DNA of 16,196 nt, taken from positions 1-16,196 of the forward strand of contig CAYVTZ010000054.1 in assembly GCA_964454685.1 (NCBI GenBank). Direction: 5' to 3'. This DNA comes from CAYVTZ01 sp964454685. Its GTDB lineage: Bacteria; Bacillota; Clostridia; Christensenellales; Christensenellaceae. Each line of letters opens with the position of its first letter. Positions within the stretch are counted from its first letter, which is position 1. The notes below the pieces were generated by a model. It did not search any database. It saw nothing but the letters and a program-made list of their open reading frames with translations, and was not told where the DNA came from. Shown piece after piece: positions 4,701 to 11,426 of the stretch. Position numbers and translations under genes: made by a program.

Positions 4701-6668
4701 ATGAAAAAGCAACTGACAGTGAGAGAAGCCGCGCAGCTGATGGGCTGCTCGGAACGACATATACGAAGTCTGATTGCCGAGGGCGAGATCCTTGCGGTTG
4801 AGGTGGATTGTGCTGCCAATGGGCAGAAGCAATATAGCATCCCCGTGGAGACATTGCGCGGTGAGCTGAAGGACAAGGTGTTTGCCCAGCGCATGAAAGC
4901 GGCGGCGAAACGTGCGCCTAAAGTGGCATTGCCGGAGCCGAAGCCGCTGGACACCTACAGCGCGGATCAGCGGGAGCAGATTGCATTTTGGATTGGCATA
5001 TGCCGCGAGTGGGCGGCGGTGCGGGATTGCGCAGAAAACAAGACACTGGCGCGGGAGAAATTCCGGACGATGGTGCAATACCGCGACGCGGCGAAGCTGG
5101 CGGCGTATGGCATCCAAAGGCTGACAGACAGCATCTTATACCGCAAATTTGCGGCGTGGAAAAACAATGATTATGACGGACTGACAGAGCGGCGGGGTGG
5201 GCACAACCGGGGGCAAAGCAGTATTGATGATCGGCTGTTTGACCTCTTTTTGTGGTATTGGCTGGATGATAGAAAACCAACGGTCAAGAGTTGTTATGAC
5301 ACGTTAAAAATGGCTTTGAGTGCCTTTTCAGAGGAATTTGAAGGTGTATCTCTGCCCTCTGAAATGGCGTTTCGGCGGCGCATCAAGAGTGATTTAAGCG
5401 TGGCGCTGGTGACGCTGGGGCGAGAGGGCGAAAAGGCGTATGCTGACCGCTGTATGCCGTATGCTGATCGCTTGTATGACAACATTGAAAGCAATGATTA
5501 TTGGATTGGCGACACGCACACGTTGGACTTCCTCGTCCGTAAAGCGGACGGCGGCGAGGGCAATGTGCGGCTGTATCTGTGCGCGTGGCAGGATGCCCGC
5601 AGCGGGATGCTGGTGGGCTGGTACATCTCGGACACGCTGTCCTCAGACACGGTGTTGATGGCGTTGCGCCACGGGATTGAGCGGTGTGGAGTGCCAAAGA
5701 ATATCTATGTGGACAACGGACGCGAATACCTCTGCTATGACGTGGGCGGTAAGGGACACCGCGCCCGCAAGAGCGATAAGGAGAAGTTTACGCCGCCGCC
5801 TGTGCTGGAGCGGTTAGGCGTTGAAATGACCAATGCGCTGGTGCGCAACGCGAAAGCCAAGCCCATTGAGCGGACATTTGGCACAATTAAAAATCAGATC
5901 AGCAGATTGATGGCGACATACTGCGGCGGCAACGTGCTGGAAAAGCCGGAGAGCCTCAAGAAGTATTTACGCGATGGGAAAGTGCCGCTGGGCGGTGAGA
6001 TACGTCTGGTGATGGATGCGCTGATTGACAGTGAATACAACAACGGCGCGTATGGCGGCAAGGTGACCCGCGACCATGGCAAACCGAGGGCGCAAATTTG
6101 GAAGGACAACTTGCATGAGATCCGCAGGGCAACCGAGGGCGACCTTGCCTTGATGCTGATGCACTCACGTCGGGCGCAGAAGATCAGCCGGAACGGGGTA
6201 CACCTTACCCTGCACAACGAAAAGCTGTGGTATTACAGTGCGGAGATTGCGGCGCACATGGGCAAACAGGTATATGTCCGGTATGATCCGGCGGCGATTG
6301 AGAGCGTGCGGGTATACCTTGCCGAGACGGACGAATACCTTGCGACGGTGCCGATGGCGCGCGACTTGATGCTGCTGTTTGGCGCGGAAGATCCGGAGGC
6401 GATTGGCAAGGCGATGCAGCTGCAGCGCAACGTCAAGAAGGCGGACGTACGCAAGCTGCGGGAAATCCGCGAGAGCGTGCCGGAGCATATCCGCCTTGAC
6501 CTGCTGGACTGGCGCATCCGCAAGGCGCGTGAGCTGGATCGGGGGGAGCTGCTGAACACGGACGATGTGCCTATTACAATGATTCGGGCGCAGGAGAAAG
6601 AATATGGTAAGCGATTGCCGCAGAGTGGGGTTGTGATTGACATCCACAAGATTGTACAAGGACTTTAG
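4701..6668 (+). CDS. MuA-type DDE transposase
   Basis: This is a 655-residue transposase (MuA is 663) that would catalyse replicative transposition at the phage ends. Residues 1-60 form an excisionase/MerR-like winged helix (LTVREAAQLMGCSERHIRSLIAEG), and residues 90-200 hold further helical DNA-binding segments. The RNase H-fold core carries Asp271 (in WIGDTHTLDFLV), Asp338 (in IYVDNGREY) and Glu390 (in AKPIERTFG). These match MuA Asp269, Asp336 and Glu392 in motif and almost in number. A beta-barrel-like region and a charged C-terminus follow; the MuA C-terminus binds MuB. The start at 4701 has TGGAG five bases upstream. The longer frame would read through the hammerhead ribozyme. Confidence 0.97.
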   Translation: MKKQLTVREAAQLMGCSERHIRSLIAEGEILAVEVDCAANGQKQYSIPVETLRGELKDKVFAQRMKAAAKRAPKVALPEPKPLDTYSADQREQIAFWIGICREWAAVRDCAENKTLAREKFRTMVQYRDAAKLAAYGIQRLTDSILYRKFAAWKNNDYDGLTERRGGHNRGQSSIDDRLFDLFLWYWLDDRKPTVKSCYDTLKMALSAFSEEFEGVSLPSEMAFRRRIKSDLSVALVTLGREGEKAYADRCMPYADRLYDNIESNDYWIGDTHTLDFLVRKADGGEGNVRLYLCAWQDARSGMLVGWYISDTLSSDTVLMALRHGIERCGVPKNIYVDNGREYLCYDVGGKGHRARKSDKEKFTPPPVLERLGVEMTNALVRNAKAKPIERTFGTIKNQISRLMATYCGGNVLEKPESLKKYLRDGKVPLGGEIRLVMDALIDSEYNNGAYGGKVTRDHGKPRAQIWKDNLHEIRRATEGDLALMLMHSRRAQKISRNGVHLTLHNEKLWYYSAEIAAHMGKQVYVRYDPAAIESVRVYLAETDEYLATVPMARDLMLLFGAEDPEAIGKAMQLQRNVKKADVRKLREIRESVPEHIRLDLLDWRIRKARELDRGELLNTDDVPITMIRAQEKEYGKRLPQSGVVIDIHKIVQGL

Positions 6669-6701
6669 GCAGGAGATAAACGCCCATACAACAGTAAACA
6701 A

Positions 6702-6717
6702 TCCGCGTCAACGCGGA
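6702..6717 (+). other. Short hairpin between transposase and MuB-type genes
   Basis: TCCGCG-TCAA-CGCGGA forms a six-pair stem with a four-base loop, ending 7 nt before AGGAGG of the next gene. No T tract follows, so it is not an intrinsic terminator. It could protect a processed mRNA end or shape access to the RBS. The other bases of this 70-nt gap show nothing clear. Confidence 0.4.
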
Positions 6718-6738
6718 GAAATATAGGAGGAAAGAGTT

Positions 6739-7674
6739 ATGACAGATCAGGAAAGAATTGCACGGGAATGGCTGGAGCAGATGATTGTGCGGGGTAACAA
6801 CGAGCGCGGCGAGGGCGGGCTCAGTGCCGCATCCAAGATGCTGGGCATCAGCTCCGGCGTTTTGTCCCAGCTGCGCAACAACAAGTATCCCGGAAACAGT
6901 GACAACAAATGGGAACAGATTTATGCGCACGCGATTGCCAAGCAGGAAGCGGCGGCAACGTACAAGATGGGCGGGTATGCGCCCACATCGGTAAGTGAAA
7001 AGATTCTTTCATATATGCGCTACTGCCATGTGCGGGGCGGTGTGATGGCGATTACCGGGGATGCGGGAATCGGCAAAACCATGGCGATCCGGCAATACCA
7101 AAAGCAATACCCGGACAATGTGGTGGTGATCACCATGCGTAACGGCTACCGCTCGATCAAGACGGGGCTTATGATGCTGGCTAAGGCGATGGGGATTAAG
7201 GAGAAGGGCAAGAACATATACACACTTGACGAGGACATCAGCGCGCGGCTGCGGGACAATATGCTGATTATAATAGACGAAGCGCAGCACTGCTCGCTCA
7301 AGATGATTGACCACCTGCGCAGCTTCCCGGATGAATTTGACGGCACGGGCAAGACGCTGGGCATGGTGTTTTTGGGCAACAAGACCACGGCGGACAAGTT
7401 TGGGGGATCGCAGGATTCGGAGCTGGGGCAGATATCCAGCCGGGCGATTGTCAACATGAGCTACGGCGTGGAGGACGTGACGATTGAGGATATGCGGATG
7501 CTGTTTGCGGACTTGGAGGATGAGGCGTCGCTGGAGCTGATGCACGGGCTGACGCAGGGCGCGCAGGGCATACGTGGCGCGATGCGGGTATACGAGGTGG
7601 CGATGGACAACCAAAATATCAGCTACGACGGGTTGGTTGCGGCGGCGCGGCATAAGGGGATGGGCATTGCCTGA
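6739..7674 (+). CDS. MuB-type AAA+ ATPase (target-DNA activator)
   Basis: This is a 311-residue protein (MuB is 312). The N-terminal 75 residues carry a lambda-repressor-like HTH (GLSAASKMLGISSGVLSQLRNN), as in MuB. The AAA+ core has Walker A GDAGIGKT at 107-114 and Walker B LIIIDEAQ with Asp180-Glu181, then a sensor-like FLGNKTT. MuB proteins bind target DNA as an ATP filament, stimulate the transposase and give target immunity. AGGAGG (6725-6730) lies 8 nt before the ATG. Its last codons and stop fall inside the left copy of a 19-bp direct repeat that flanks the palindromic element downstream. Confidence 0.95.
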   Translation: MTDQERIAREWLEQMIVRGNNERGEGGLSAASKMLGISSGVLSQLRNNKYPGNSDNKWEQIYAHAIAKQEAAATYKMGGYAPTSVSEKILSYMRYCHVRGGVMAITGDAGIGKTMAIRQYQKQYPDNVVVITMRNGYRSIKTGLMMLAKAMGIKEKGKNIYTLDEDISARLRDNMLIIIDEAQHCSLKMIDHLRSFPDEFDGTGKTLGMVFLGNKTTADKFGGSQDSELGQISSRAIVNMSYGVEDVTIEDMRMLFADLEDEASLELMHGLTQGAQGIRGAMRVYEVAMDNQNISYDGLVAAARHKGMGIA

Positions 7675-7858
7675 CGGCAATTTCGCAGGCTGTCGACAAA
7701 CACCCATCTGCGTTGTTAGCTGCAATGCCACGCACCTCGGCGAATTACATATTCAGCCTTGCCGCGCGGCATTTTGCTGCCTAGCATCTGGGCATTTCTT
7801 GCCAGCCTGCATAAAAATCGGACTTTTTCGACACTCTGAGGCATTGCCTAACGGCAAT
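7663..7858. repeat. Palindromic MITE/REP-like element with flanking direct repeats
   Basis: The flanks are 7663-7681 and 7840-7858, two copies of GGCATTGCCTRACGGCAAT matching at 18 of 19 positions. Inside are imperfect terminal inverted repeats, CAGGCTGTCGACAAA (7686-7700) and TTTTTCGACACTCTG (7824-7838), matching at 12 of 15. Between them the sequence folds back on itself, for example GCAATGCC near 7722 with GGCATTTTGC near 7771. No ORF is present, so the element would be non-autonomous. The flanking repeats may be a target duplication. The right copy completes a perfect 9-bp hairpin, GGCATTGCC-TAAC-GGCAATGCC (7840-7861). Confidence 0.6.
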
Positions 7859-7861
7859 GCC

Positions 7862-8057
7862 GGTGACGACAGCGGCGCGTGAATGCCGCAGAAGAGAAAA
7901 CGCCGGAGTTATACACGCTCCGGGGAATGGTGGAGGAAATATGGAGATACGAATAATGCAAGGCGGGTGCTCCCCCGCCTTGCCAATAAGCGTAATGCGA
8001 CCGAAGGCTGTTGCAAGTCAGCACAAACGCAGAGCACGCGAGAAAGGAGGAAGGCAC
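7862..8057 (+). other. Gene-poor leader with two GC hairpins
   Basis: No convincing gene lies here. CCGGAG (7903-7908) pairs with CTCCGG (7918-7923). A perfect 10-bp stem GCAAGGCGGG (7958-7967) with CCCGCCTTGC (7974-7983) follows. A start codon at 7941 with GGAGG (7932-7936) opens a reading frame that runs in phase into the gene at 8058, so an N-terminally extended form or a leader peptide is possible, though its composition (many Arg, Ala, Ser) looks non-coding. No T run follows either hairpin, so they are not standard terminators. Confidence 0.35.
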
Positions 8058-8459
8058 ATGAACAAAGCAGAATGGGAATTGGTAGAAAAGAAACTCTCCC
8101 CGCTGGGCGGGTGCGTTGACCTGATGTGTGACGGGTACAAGGTATCCTTGCAGATGCAGCGGGTGAGCAAATACCGCTTCGCAATTATGGTATATGTGGG
8201 CGGGCATTTTCGTGGAGAATGGCTTATAAAGGACTGTGAAGAACGGCGGCGGTTTTTATGCGAGGGCAGAAAATGTTTGCTGCGGGGGAAGAAGAAAAGC
8301 GAACTACTGAAATTGTATCGAACGAAAAAGGAAAAAGAACGGGTGATTGAGGAATTTACCGTTACGACATATGCGTCACACTGGGGATCACTGAGTGCGC
8401 TGCGGCGGCATTTTGAAAAAAACAACCAAGTAATTGAATACTTGGGGGCGGAGTTTTAG
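8058..8459 (+). CDS. Early protein of unknown function
   Basis: This 133-residue basic protein is not recognised. The first 70 residues alternate strand-like stretches (CVDLMCDGYKVSLQMQRV, FAIMVYVGG). A Lys/Arg/Glu-rich helical segment (RGKKKSELLKLYRTKKEKE) follows, then a C-terminal part with WGSLSALRRHFEKNN. AAAGGAGG (8043-8050) lies 7 nt before the start, which supports 8058 over the longer reading frame. It lies in the stretch where Mu carries its semi-essential early genes. Confidence 0.7.
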   Translation: MNKAEWELVEKKLSPLGGCVDLMCDGYKVSLQMQRVSKYRFAIMVYVGGHFRGEWLIKDCEERRRFLCEGRKCLLRGKKKSELLKLYRTKKEKERVIEEFTVTTYASHWGSLSALRRHFEKNNQVIEYLGAEF

Positions 8460-8480
8460 GCATTGCCGGGAGGAGAAACA

Positions 8481-8720
8481 ATGATCAAGAGAATCAACAA
8501 AAACGGAAGCGTGACGCTGCCTAAGGCGGCGCGGGTGGAATCGGGGCTGCATGGCGGCGTGGTGGTGGAGGTGGAAGCATCGCGGGGATGCGTGACCATT
8601 CGCACGGCGCACCGGACGTGCCTGTTGTGCGGGAATGCGGTGGACGTGCGTGAGGTGCGCGGCGTGGTGGTTTGCGAGGAATGTGCGCATGAGATTGTGG
8701 AGGTGTTTGGGCATGAGTGA
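8481..8720 (+). CDS. AbrB-type DNA-binding protein with zinc ribbon
   Basis: This is a 79-residue protein. Residues 1-42 form a SpoVT/AbrB swapped-hairpin domain (IKRINKNGSVTLPKAARVESGL, then VVVEVEASRGCVTI), which binds DNA as a dimer. The C-terminal part holds Cys47, Cys50, Cys65 and Cys68 (CLLC and CEEC), a probable zinc-binding ribbon. It is likely a small transcription factor acting on phage or host promoters. GGGAGGAG (8468-8475) precedes the ATG. The next gene starts inside its last codons and probably uses its GGAGGTG (8699-8705) for coupled translation. Confidence 0.82.
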   Translation: MIKRINKNGSVTLPKAARVESGLHGGVVVEVEASRGCVTIRTAHRTCLLCGNAVDVREVRGVVVCEECAHEIVEVFGHE

Positions 8721-9351
8721 TGAGATGAGCGCAAAGCTGCAGCGGTTGGTAGAAATCAACAGAATGCAGGAAGCCTTGAAAGCGGAGAAGGACGCGCTGG
8801 ATGTATACTTCCAGCAGCTTGCCGAGGATGACCTCAAGAACAGCAAGAAAAAATCTGTGGCTTATGCGGCGGAGGGGATGCGGGTGACGGTAACGCTGGC
8901 GAAAAAGGTTGGGCTCATATATGCGAACCTTATCGCGCGGGTGTTTAGAGACCTTAAGGATGACGTGATCAAGACGGACACCAAGTTTACACTTTCGGCG
9001 ACGGGGCAGCGCATTCTCGGTGGGATTGCCAGCGGCGAATATGTAAGGCAGACGGTGGAGGAGGTGCTGGTGCAGATTGCGCAGCCGGACAAGCTGCCGC
9101 TGCTGCGCAAAAAGGTGCGCGGGAAAAACTACGAGGGCGACATTAAAAGCCTCATGGTGATTACGGGGTGCAGCTATGAGCAGGCGGCGGAGGACGCATA
9201 CCTTGTGCAGGAGGCGGCGGTGTGGCAGGAGCTGCAAAGTGTGCTGGTGGTGAACGGCATCCCGCAGGAGCGGTGGACGGAAATGATCGAGAACATTAAG
9301 GCAGGCGTGATGGTGGAAGAAACGCCAAAGGTGCGACTGGAAATGGCGTGA
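8713..9351 (+). CDS. Early/middle protein of unknown function
   Basis: This is a 212-residue protein starting with a coiled coil (LVEINRMQEALKAEKDALDVYFQQL, about residues 10-35). A basic patch KNSKKKS follows, then a mixed domain with YANLIARVFRDLKDDVIKTD and CSYEQAAEDAYLVQEAAVWQ. Position and the coiled start recall Mu-type host-nuclease inhibitors or DNA-end binders, but I see no Gam signature, so no function is assigned. The start at 8713 overlaps the AbrB-type gene by 8 bp with GGAGGTG 7 nt upstream. Confidence 0.7.
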   Translation: MSDEMSAKLQRLVEINRMQEALKAEKDALDVYFQQLAEDDLKNSKKKSVAYAAEGMRVTVTLAKKVGLIYANLIARVFRDLKDDVIKTDTKFTLSATGQRILGGIASGEYVRQTVEEVLVQIAQPDKLPLLRKKVRGKNYEGDIKSLMVITGCSYEQAAEDAYLVQEAAVWQELQSVLVVNGIPQERWTEMIENIKAGVMVEETPKVRLEMA

Positions 9352-9371
9352 AACGAAGTGAGGGAAGAGTT

Positions 9372-9839
9372 ATGGCAGGGATTAGCAAAGAACAGATCAA
9401 GAAAATACACGCATACGCGGCGCGCCTCGGCATGATCCACGGCGAGGACAGAGACAAGCTGCACAGCTTTATCTATGCACAGACAGGGCGCGAGCACGTG
9501 AGCGATTTGACGGAGGCGGAGGCGGACACCGTGATTAAAACACTTACGCCGATGCTGCTGCAGCAATCGCGCGTACAGATTCCGGCATCCGGCATGATGA
9601 GCGAGGAACAGCGGCGCAAGGCATGGGCGGTGATGTATCAGATATGCGAGGTTGACCCGCGCGAGGGTGTGAGCGCGGGGGTGAGGATGCTGGGGGTGAT
9701 CCGCAAGCTGCTGGGACGGGATGTTGCACTCAAAGCGCCGTTTGCATGGATCAGCGAGGAGGACGGCGTCAAGCTGATTGAGCAGCTCAAGCGCTATCTT
9801 GCCAGTGCCAAGCGGCAGGCGGCAAAAAGGAGTGGGTGA
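9372..9839 (+). CDS. gemA: GemA family protein (Mu gp16, DUF1018)
   Basis: This is a 155-residue protein with the GemA/gp16 start ISKEQIKKIHAYAARLGM, then DRDKLHSFIYAQTGREHVSDLTEAEADTVI, and a C-terminal helical part with VKLIEQLKRYL. In Mu this protein affects host gene expression and DNA supercoiling and is not essential. It directly precedes the Mor-family gene here, exactly as gemA and mor adjoin in Mu. ATG 9372 is preferred, with a weak AGGGAAG before it. An in-frame GTG at 9348 overlapping the previous stop is the alternative. Confidence 0.85.
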   Translation: MAGISKEQIKKIHAYAARLGMIHGEDRDKLHSFIYAQTGREHVSDLTEAEADTVIKTLTPMLLQQSRVQIPASGMMSEEQRRKAWAVMYQICEVDPREGVSAGVRMLGVIRKLLGRDVALKAPFAWISEEDGVKLIEQLKRYLASAKRQAAKRSG

Positions 9840-9845
9840 TGCGGT

Positions 9846-10136
9846 GTGGAAGTGAAGAAGCTGAAACTGGAAGATCTGACAGGTGAACAGCGGGAGCTGG
9901 CGGACACCATAGGAATTGACGCGTACAACAAACTGGTGCAGTACGCGGGAGGCAGCAGCATTTACATCAGCGACGCAAAGACCATGCTGCGGGATATGGA
10001 GATCAAGAGCAAATTCACGGGGTTTAATTACAGACACTTAGCGCGGGAATATGGACTTTCCGTTCGGCACATTCGGCGGATTGTGGATCATGTGCACGCC
10101 GTTGTTCCGGGGCAGATCAGCCTATTCGATGAATAA
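9846..10136 (+). CDS. mor: Mor-family transcription activator
   Basis: This is a 96-residue protein in the Mor/C family of Mu activators, which bind dyad sites just upstream of promoters lacking a good -35 box. The helical dimerisation segment (about 10-35) includes LADTIGIDAYNKLVQYAGGSSIYI. The C-terminal HTH (about 55-83) includes FNYRHLAREYGLSVRHIRRIV. It is shorter than Mor (129 residues) and C (140). The start is a GTG at 9846; AAGGAG (9827-9832) is 13 nt away, unusually far, so translation may be weak or coupled to gemA. A symmetric operator follows immediately at 10143. Confidence 0.87.
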   Translation: MEVKKLKLEDLTGEQRELADTIGIDAYNKLVQYAGGSSIYISDAKTMLRDMEIKSKFTGFNYRHLAREYGLSVRHIRRIVDHVHAVVPGQISLFDE

Positions 10137-10142
10137 AAAAGA

Positions 10143-10182
10143 GTGACAGATTTTTGTGACATATGTCACTGTAAAATGTCAC
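10143..10182. promoter_or_regulatory. Symmetric four-half-site operator, probable late-gene control
   Basis: GTGACA occurs at 10143-10148 and 10156-10161, TGTCAC at 10164-10169 and 10177-10182. Inner and outer pairs share exactly the same centre (10162.5) and the arms repeat every 13 bp. The inner pair makes the perfect 14-bp palindrome GTGACATATGTCAC. An AT-rich TAAAAT (10172-10177) lies between the right half-sites and could be a -10 without a -35, as at Mor/C-activated promoters. It lies just after the mor-like gene and before the late operon. The binding protein is inferred. Confidence 0.7.
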
Positions 10183-10187
10183 AGGGG

Positions 10188-10230
10188 ATAAGGTATAGTC
10201 AACGTATCAAGACTATGCCTTATTTTTTTT
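10188..10230 (+). terminator. Strong intrinsic terminator
   Basis: ATAAGGTATAGTC (10188-10200) pairs with GACTATGCCTTAT (10211-10223), 13 pairs including one G-U, across a 10-nt loop, and the T run reaches 10230. It would end the early/middle transcript after mor. Only 22 nt separate it from the next gene, so late transcription must either start just upstream, at the operator, and pass through it, or depend on read-through. Confidence 0.92.
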
Positions 10231-10252
10231 GGGGCGAAATGGAGCGGGAAAG

Positions 10253-10558
10253 ATGTTTAGTGTGGAGAGTATATACAACGTCATTATGACGATTATAACG
10301 GCGGTGATCGGCTTTTTCGTGAAACGCACGATTGGCGAGCTGGACGAGACGCGCAGAGAGCTGGCGGCGGTGAAGCTGGAGTACACCACCAAGGAAGAAT
10401 TCCGTGAGCTGGATCGCAAGATCGACGGGATCACAGAGCAACTGCACCAAGTGGAGCGGCGCAGCATCAGCAAAGAGGATTTTTTCCAGAGCATGAGCGC
10501 GCTGGATCGCAAGATGGAACGACTGTCGGAAAAGCTGGATGAGAGGATGGCAAAATAA
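10253..10558 (+). CDS. Membrane-anchored coiled-coil protein (gp25/DUF2730-like)
   Basis: This is a 101-residue protein with one N-terminal hydrophobic segment (VIMTIITAVIGFFV, about residues 9-22). A long coiled coil follows, with repeated L/I heptads and Arg/Glu pairs (ELDETRRELAAVKLEY, LDRKIDGITEQLHQVE, LDRKMERLSEKLDERM). Layout and place, first gene after the terminator and two genes ahead of gp27, match Mu gp25 (DUF2730). A holin-associated or XhlA-like role is an alternative given the same TM-plus-coil design. GGAG (10241-10244) lies 8 nt upstream. The stop overlaps the next ATG by one base. Confidence 0.7.
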   Translation: MFSVESIYNVIMTIITAVIGFFVKRTIGELDETRRELAAVKLEYTTKEEFRELDRKIDGITEQLHQVERRSISKEDFFQSMSALDRKMERLSEKLDERMAK

Positions 10559-10875
10559 TGGATGAGATGAAGCAGGCAAAATTTAAGCGGAACAACGGCA
10601 AGGTGATTCGTCGCATCAATCTTTTGCGGCATAAATATATTGACCTTGAAAGCGTATGCGCTGTGATGGCAAGTGACGGCGTGAGCGAGGGTGAGTTTTT
10701 GGACTGCGTAAATTTCTTGTCCGAGGCGGGATATATCCATCTGCGCACGATTCGCGGGCATCTTACGGCTTGCATTGCGGACGTATCGTACCGCGATGTG
10801 GAAGCCAAGGTTTCGGAGAAGGGCATTCGCCTGCTGGCGGGGGGCATCATGGACGAGATGGTGCCGGAGGTGTGA
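10558..10875 (+). CDS. gp26-like (VpaChn25_0724-type) phage protein
   Basis: This 105-residue protein resembles a winged helix: helices at about 15-30 (VIRRINLLRHKYI) and 35-50, then a strand pair with YIHLRTIRGHLTACIADVSYRDVEAKVSEKGIRLL. In Mu-like phages a small protein of this type lies between gp25 and gp27, and its role is unknown. It overlaps the previous stop by one base and ends 2 nt before the ATG of the gp27-type gene, so the three are a translationally coupled set. Confidence 0.7.
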   Translation: MDEMKQAKFKRNNGKVIRRINLLRHKYIDLESVCAVMASDGVSEGEFLDCVNFLSEAGYIHLRTIRGHLTACIADVSYRDVEAKVSEKGIRLLAGGIMDEMVPEV

Positions 10876-10877
10876 GT

Positions 10878-11426
10878 ATGCGCAAGAAAAATCGCAAGCA
10901 TTCCAAAATTGACCGATTGCCCGTTGATCTCAAAAGCACGGTGGAGCAGATGCTGCTGGCGGGATCGACGTATCGGGAGATCATCGAGTATCTTGCAGGG
11001 CAGGGCGAGAGCATCTCGCAGAGCGCGTTGTGCCGTCATGCGCAGAGCTTTCACGCCAACGTGGAGATGGTACAGATTGCGCAGGAGAACTTCCGGGTGC
11101 TGATGAGCGAGATGGAGCGTTATCCCGACCTTGATACGACGGAAGCCATCGTGCGGCTGGCAAGCCAAAACGTGCTATCCGCCATTGCCAAGACTAAGGA
11201 AGAGGACTGGCAGGGCGTATCTGTGGAAAAGCTGATTGGCGAGGCAAGCGGGCTTGTGCGCGCGGCGGCGCAGAAAAAGCGTGTGGATGTTCAGGTGCAG
11301 AGTGTGCGGGACACGGCGCTGGAGGAGATCAAGACCTTGGTATTTGACGCGATGCGCAAAGAGCAGCCGGAGCTATACACACAGGTGGCGGCGTTCCTCA
11401 ACGCGCAAAAAGGCGGTGCAACATGA
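10878..11426 (+). CDS. Mu gp27-type DNA-packaging protein (DUF3486)
   Basis: This 182-residue protein has the DUF3486 signature: basic start MRKKNRKHSKIDRLP, helix-turn-helix TYREIIEYLAGQGESISQSALCRHAQSF, then a long helical part. In Mu this is gp27, just before the gp28 terminase, and is thought to act as the small terminase-like DNA-recognition subunit. GGAGGTG (10866-10872) is 5 nt upstream, and its stop overlaps the next start as ATGA. Residues 5-58 are clearly related to residues 169-222 of the antirepressor at 1115 in the same phage. Confidence 0.87.
   Translation: MRKKNRKHSKIDRLPVDLKSTVEQMLLAGSTYREIIEYLAGQGESISQSALCRHAQSFHANVEMVQIAQENFRVLMSEMERYPDLDTTEAIVRLASQNVLSAIAKTKEEDWQGVSVEKLIGEASGLVRAAAQKKRVDVQVQSVRDTALEEIKTLVFDAMRKEQPELYTQVAAFLNAQKGGAT

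Noticed and set aside
7958..7983. A perfect GC hairpin as a terminator
   Set aside because: No T tract follows on either strand; the bases after it are CAATAAGCG.
11100..11106. CTGATGA as a third hammerhead core (also at 15934-15940)
   Set aside because: Both lie inside conserved coding sequence, and I see no correctly placed GAAA core or flanking stems.
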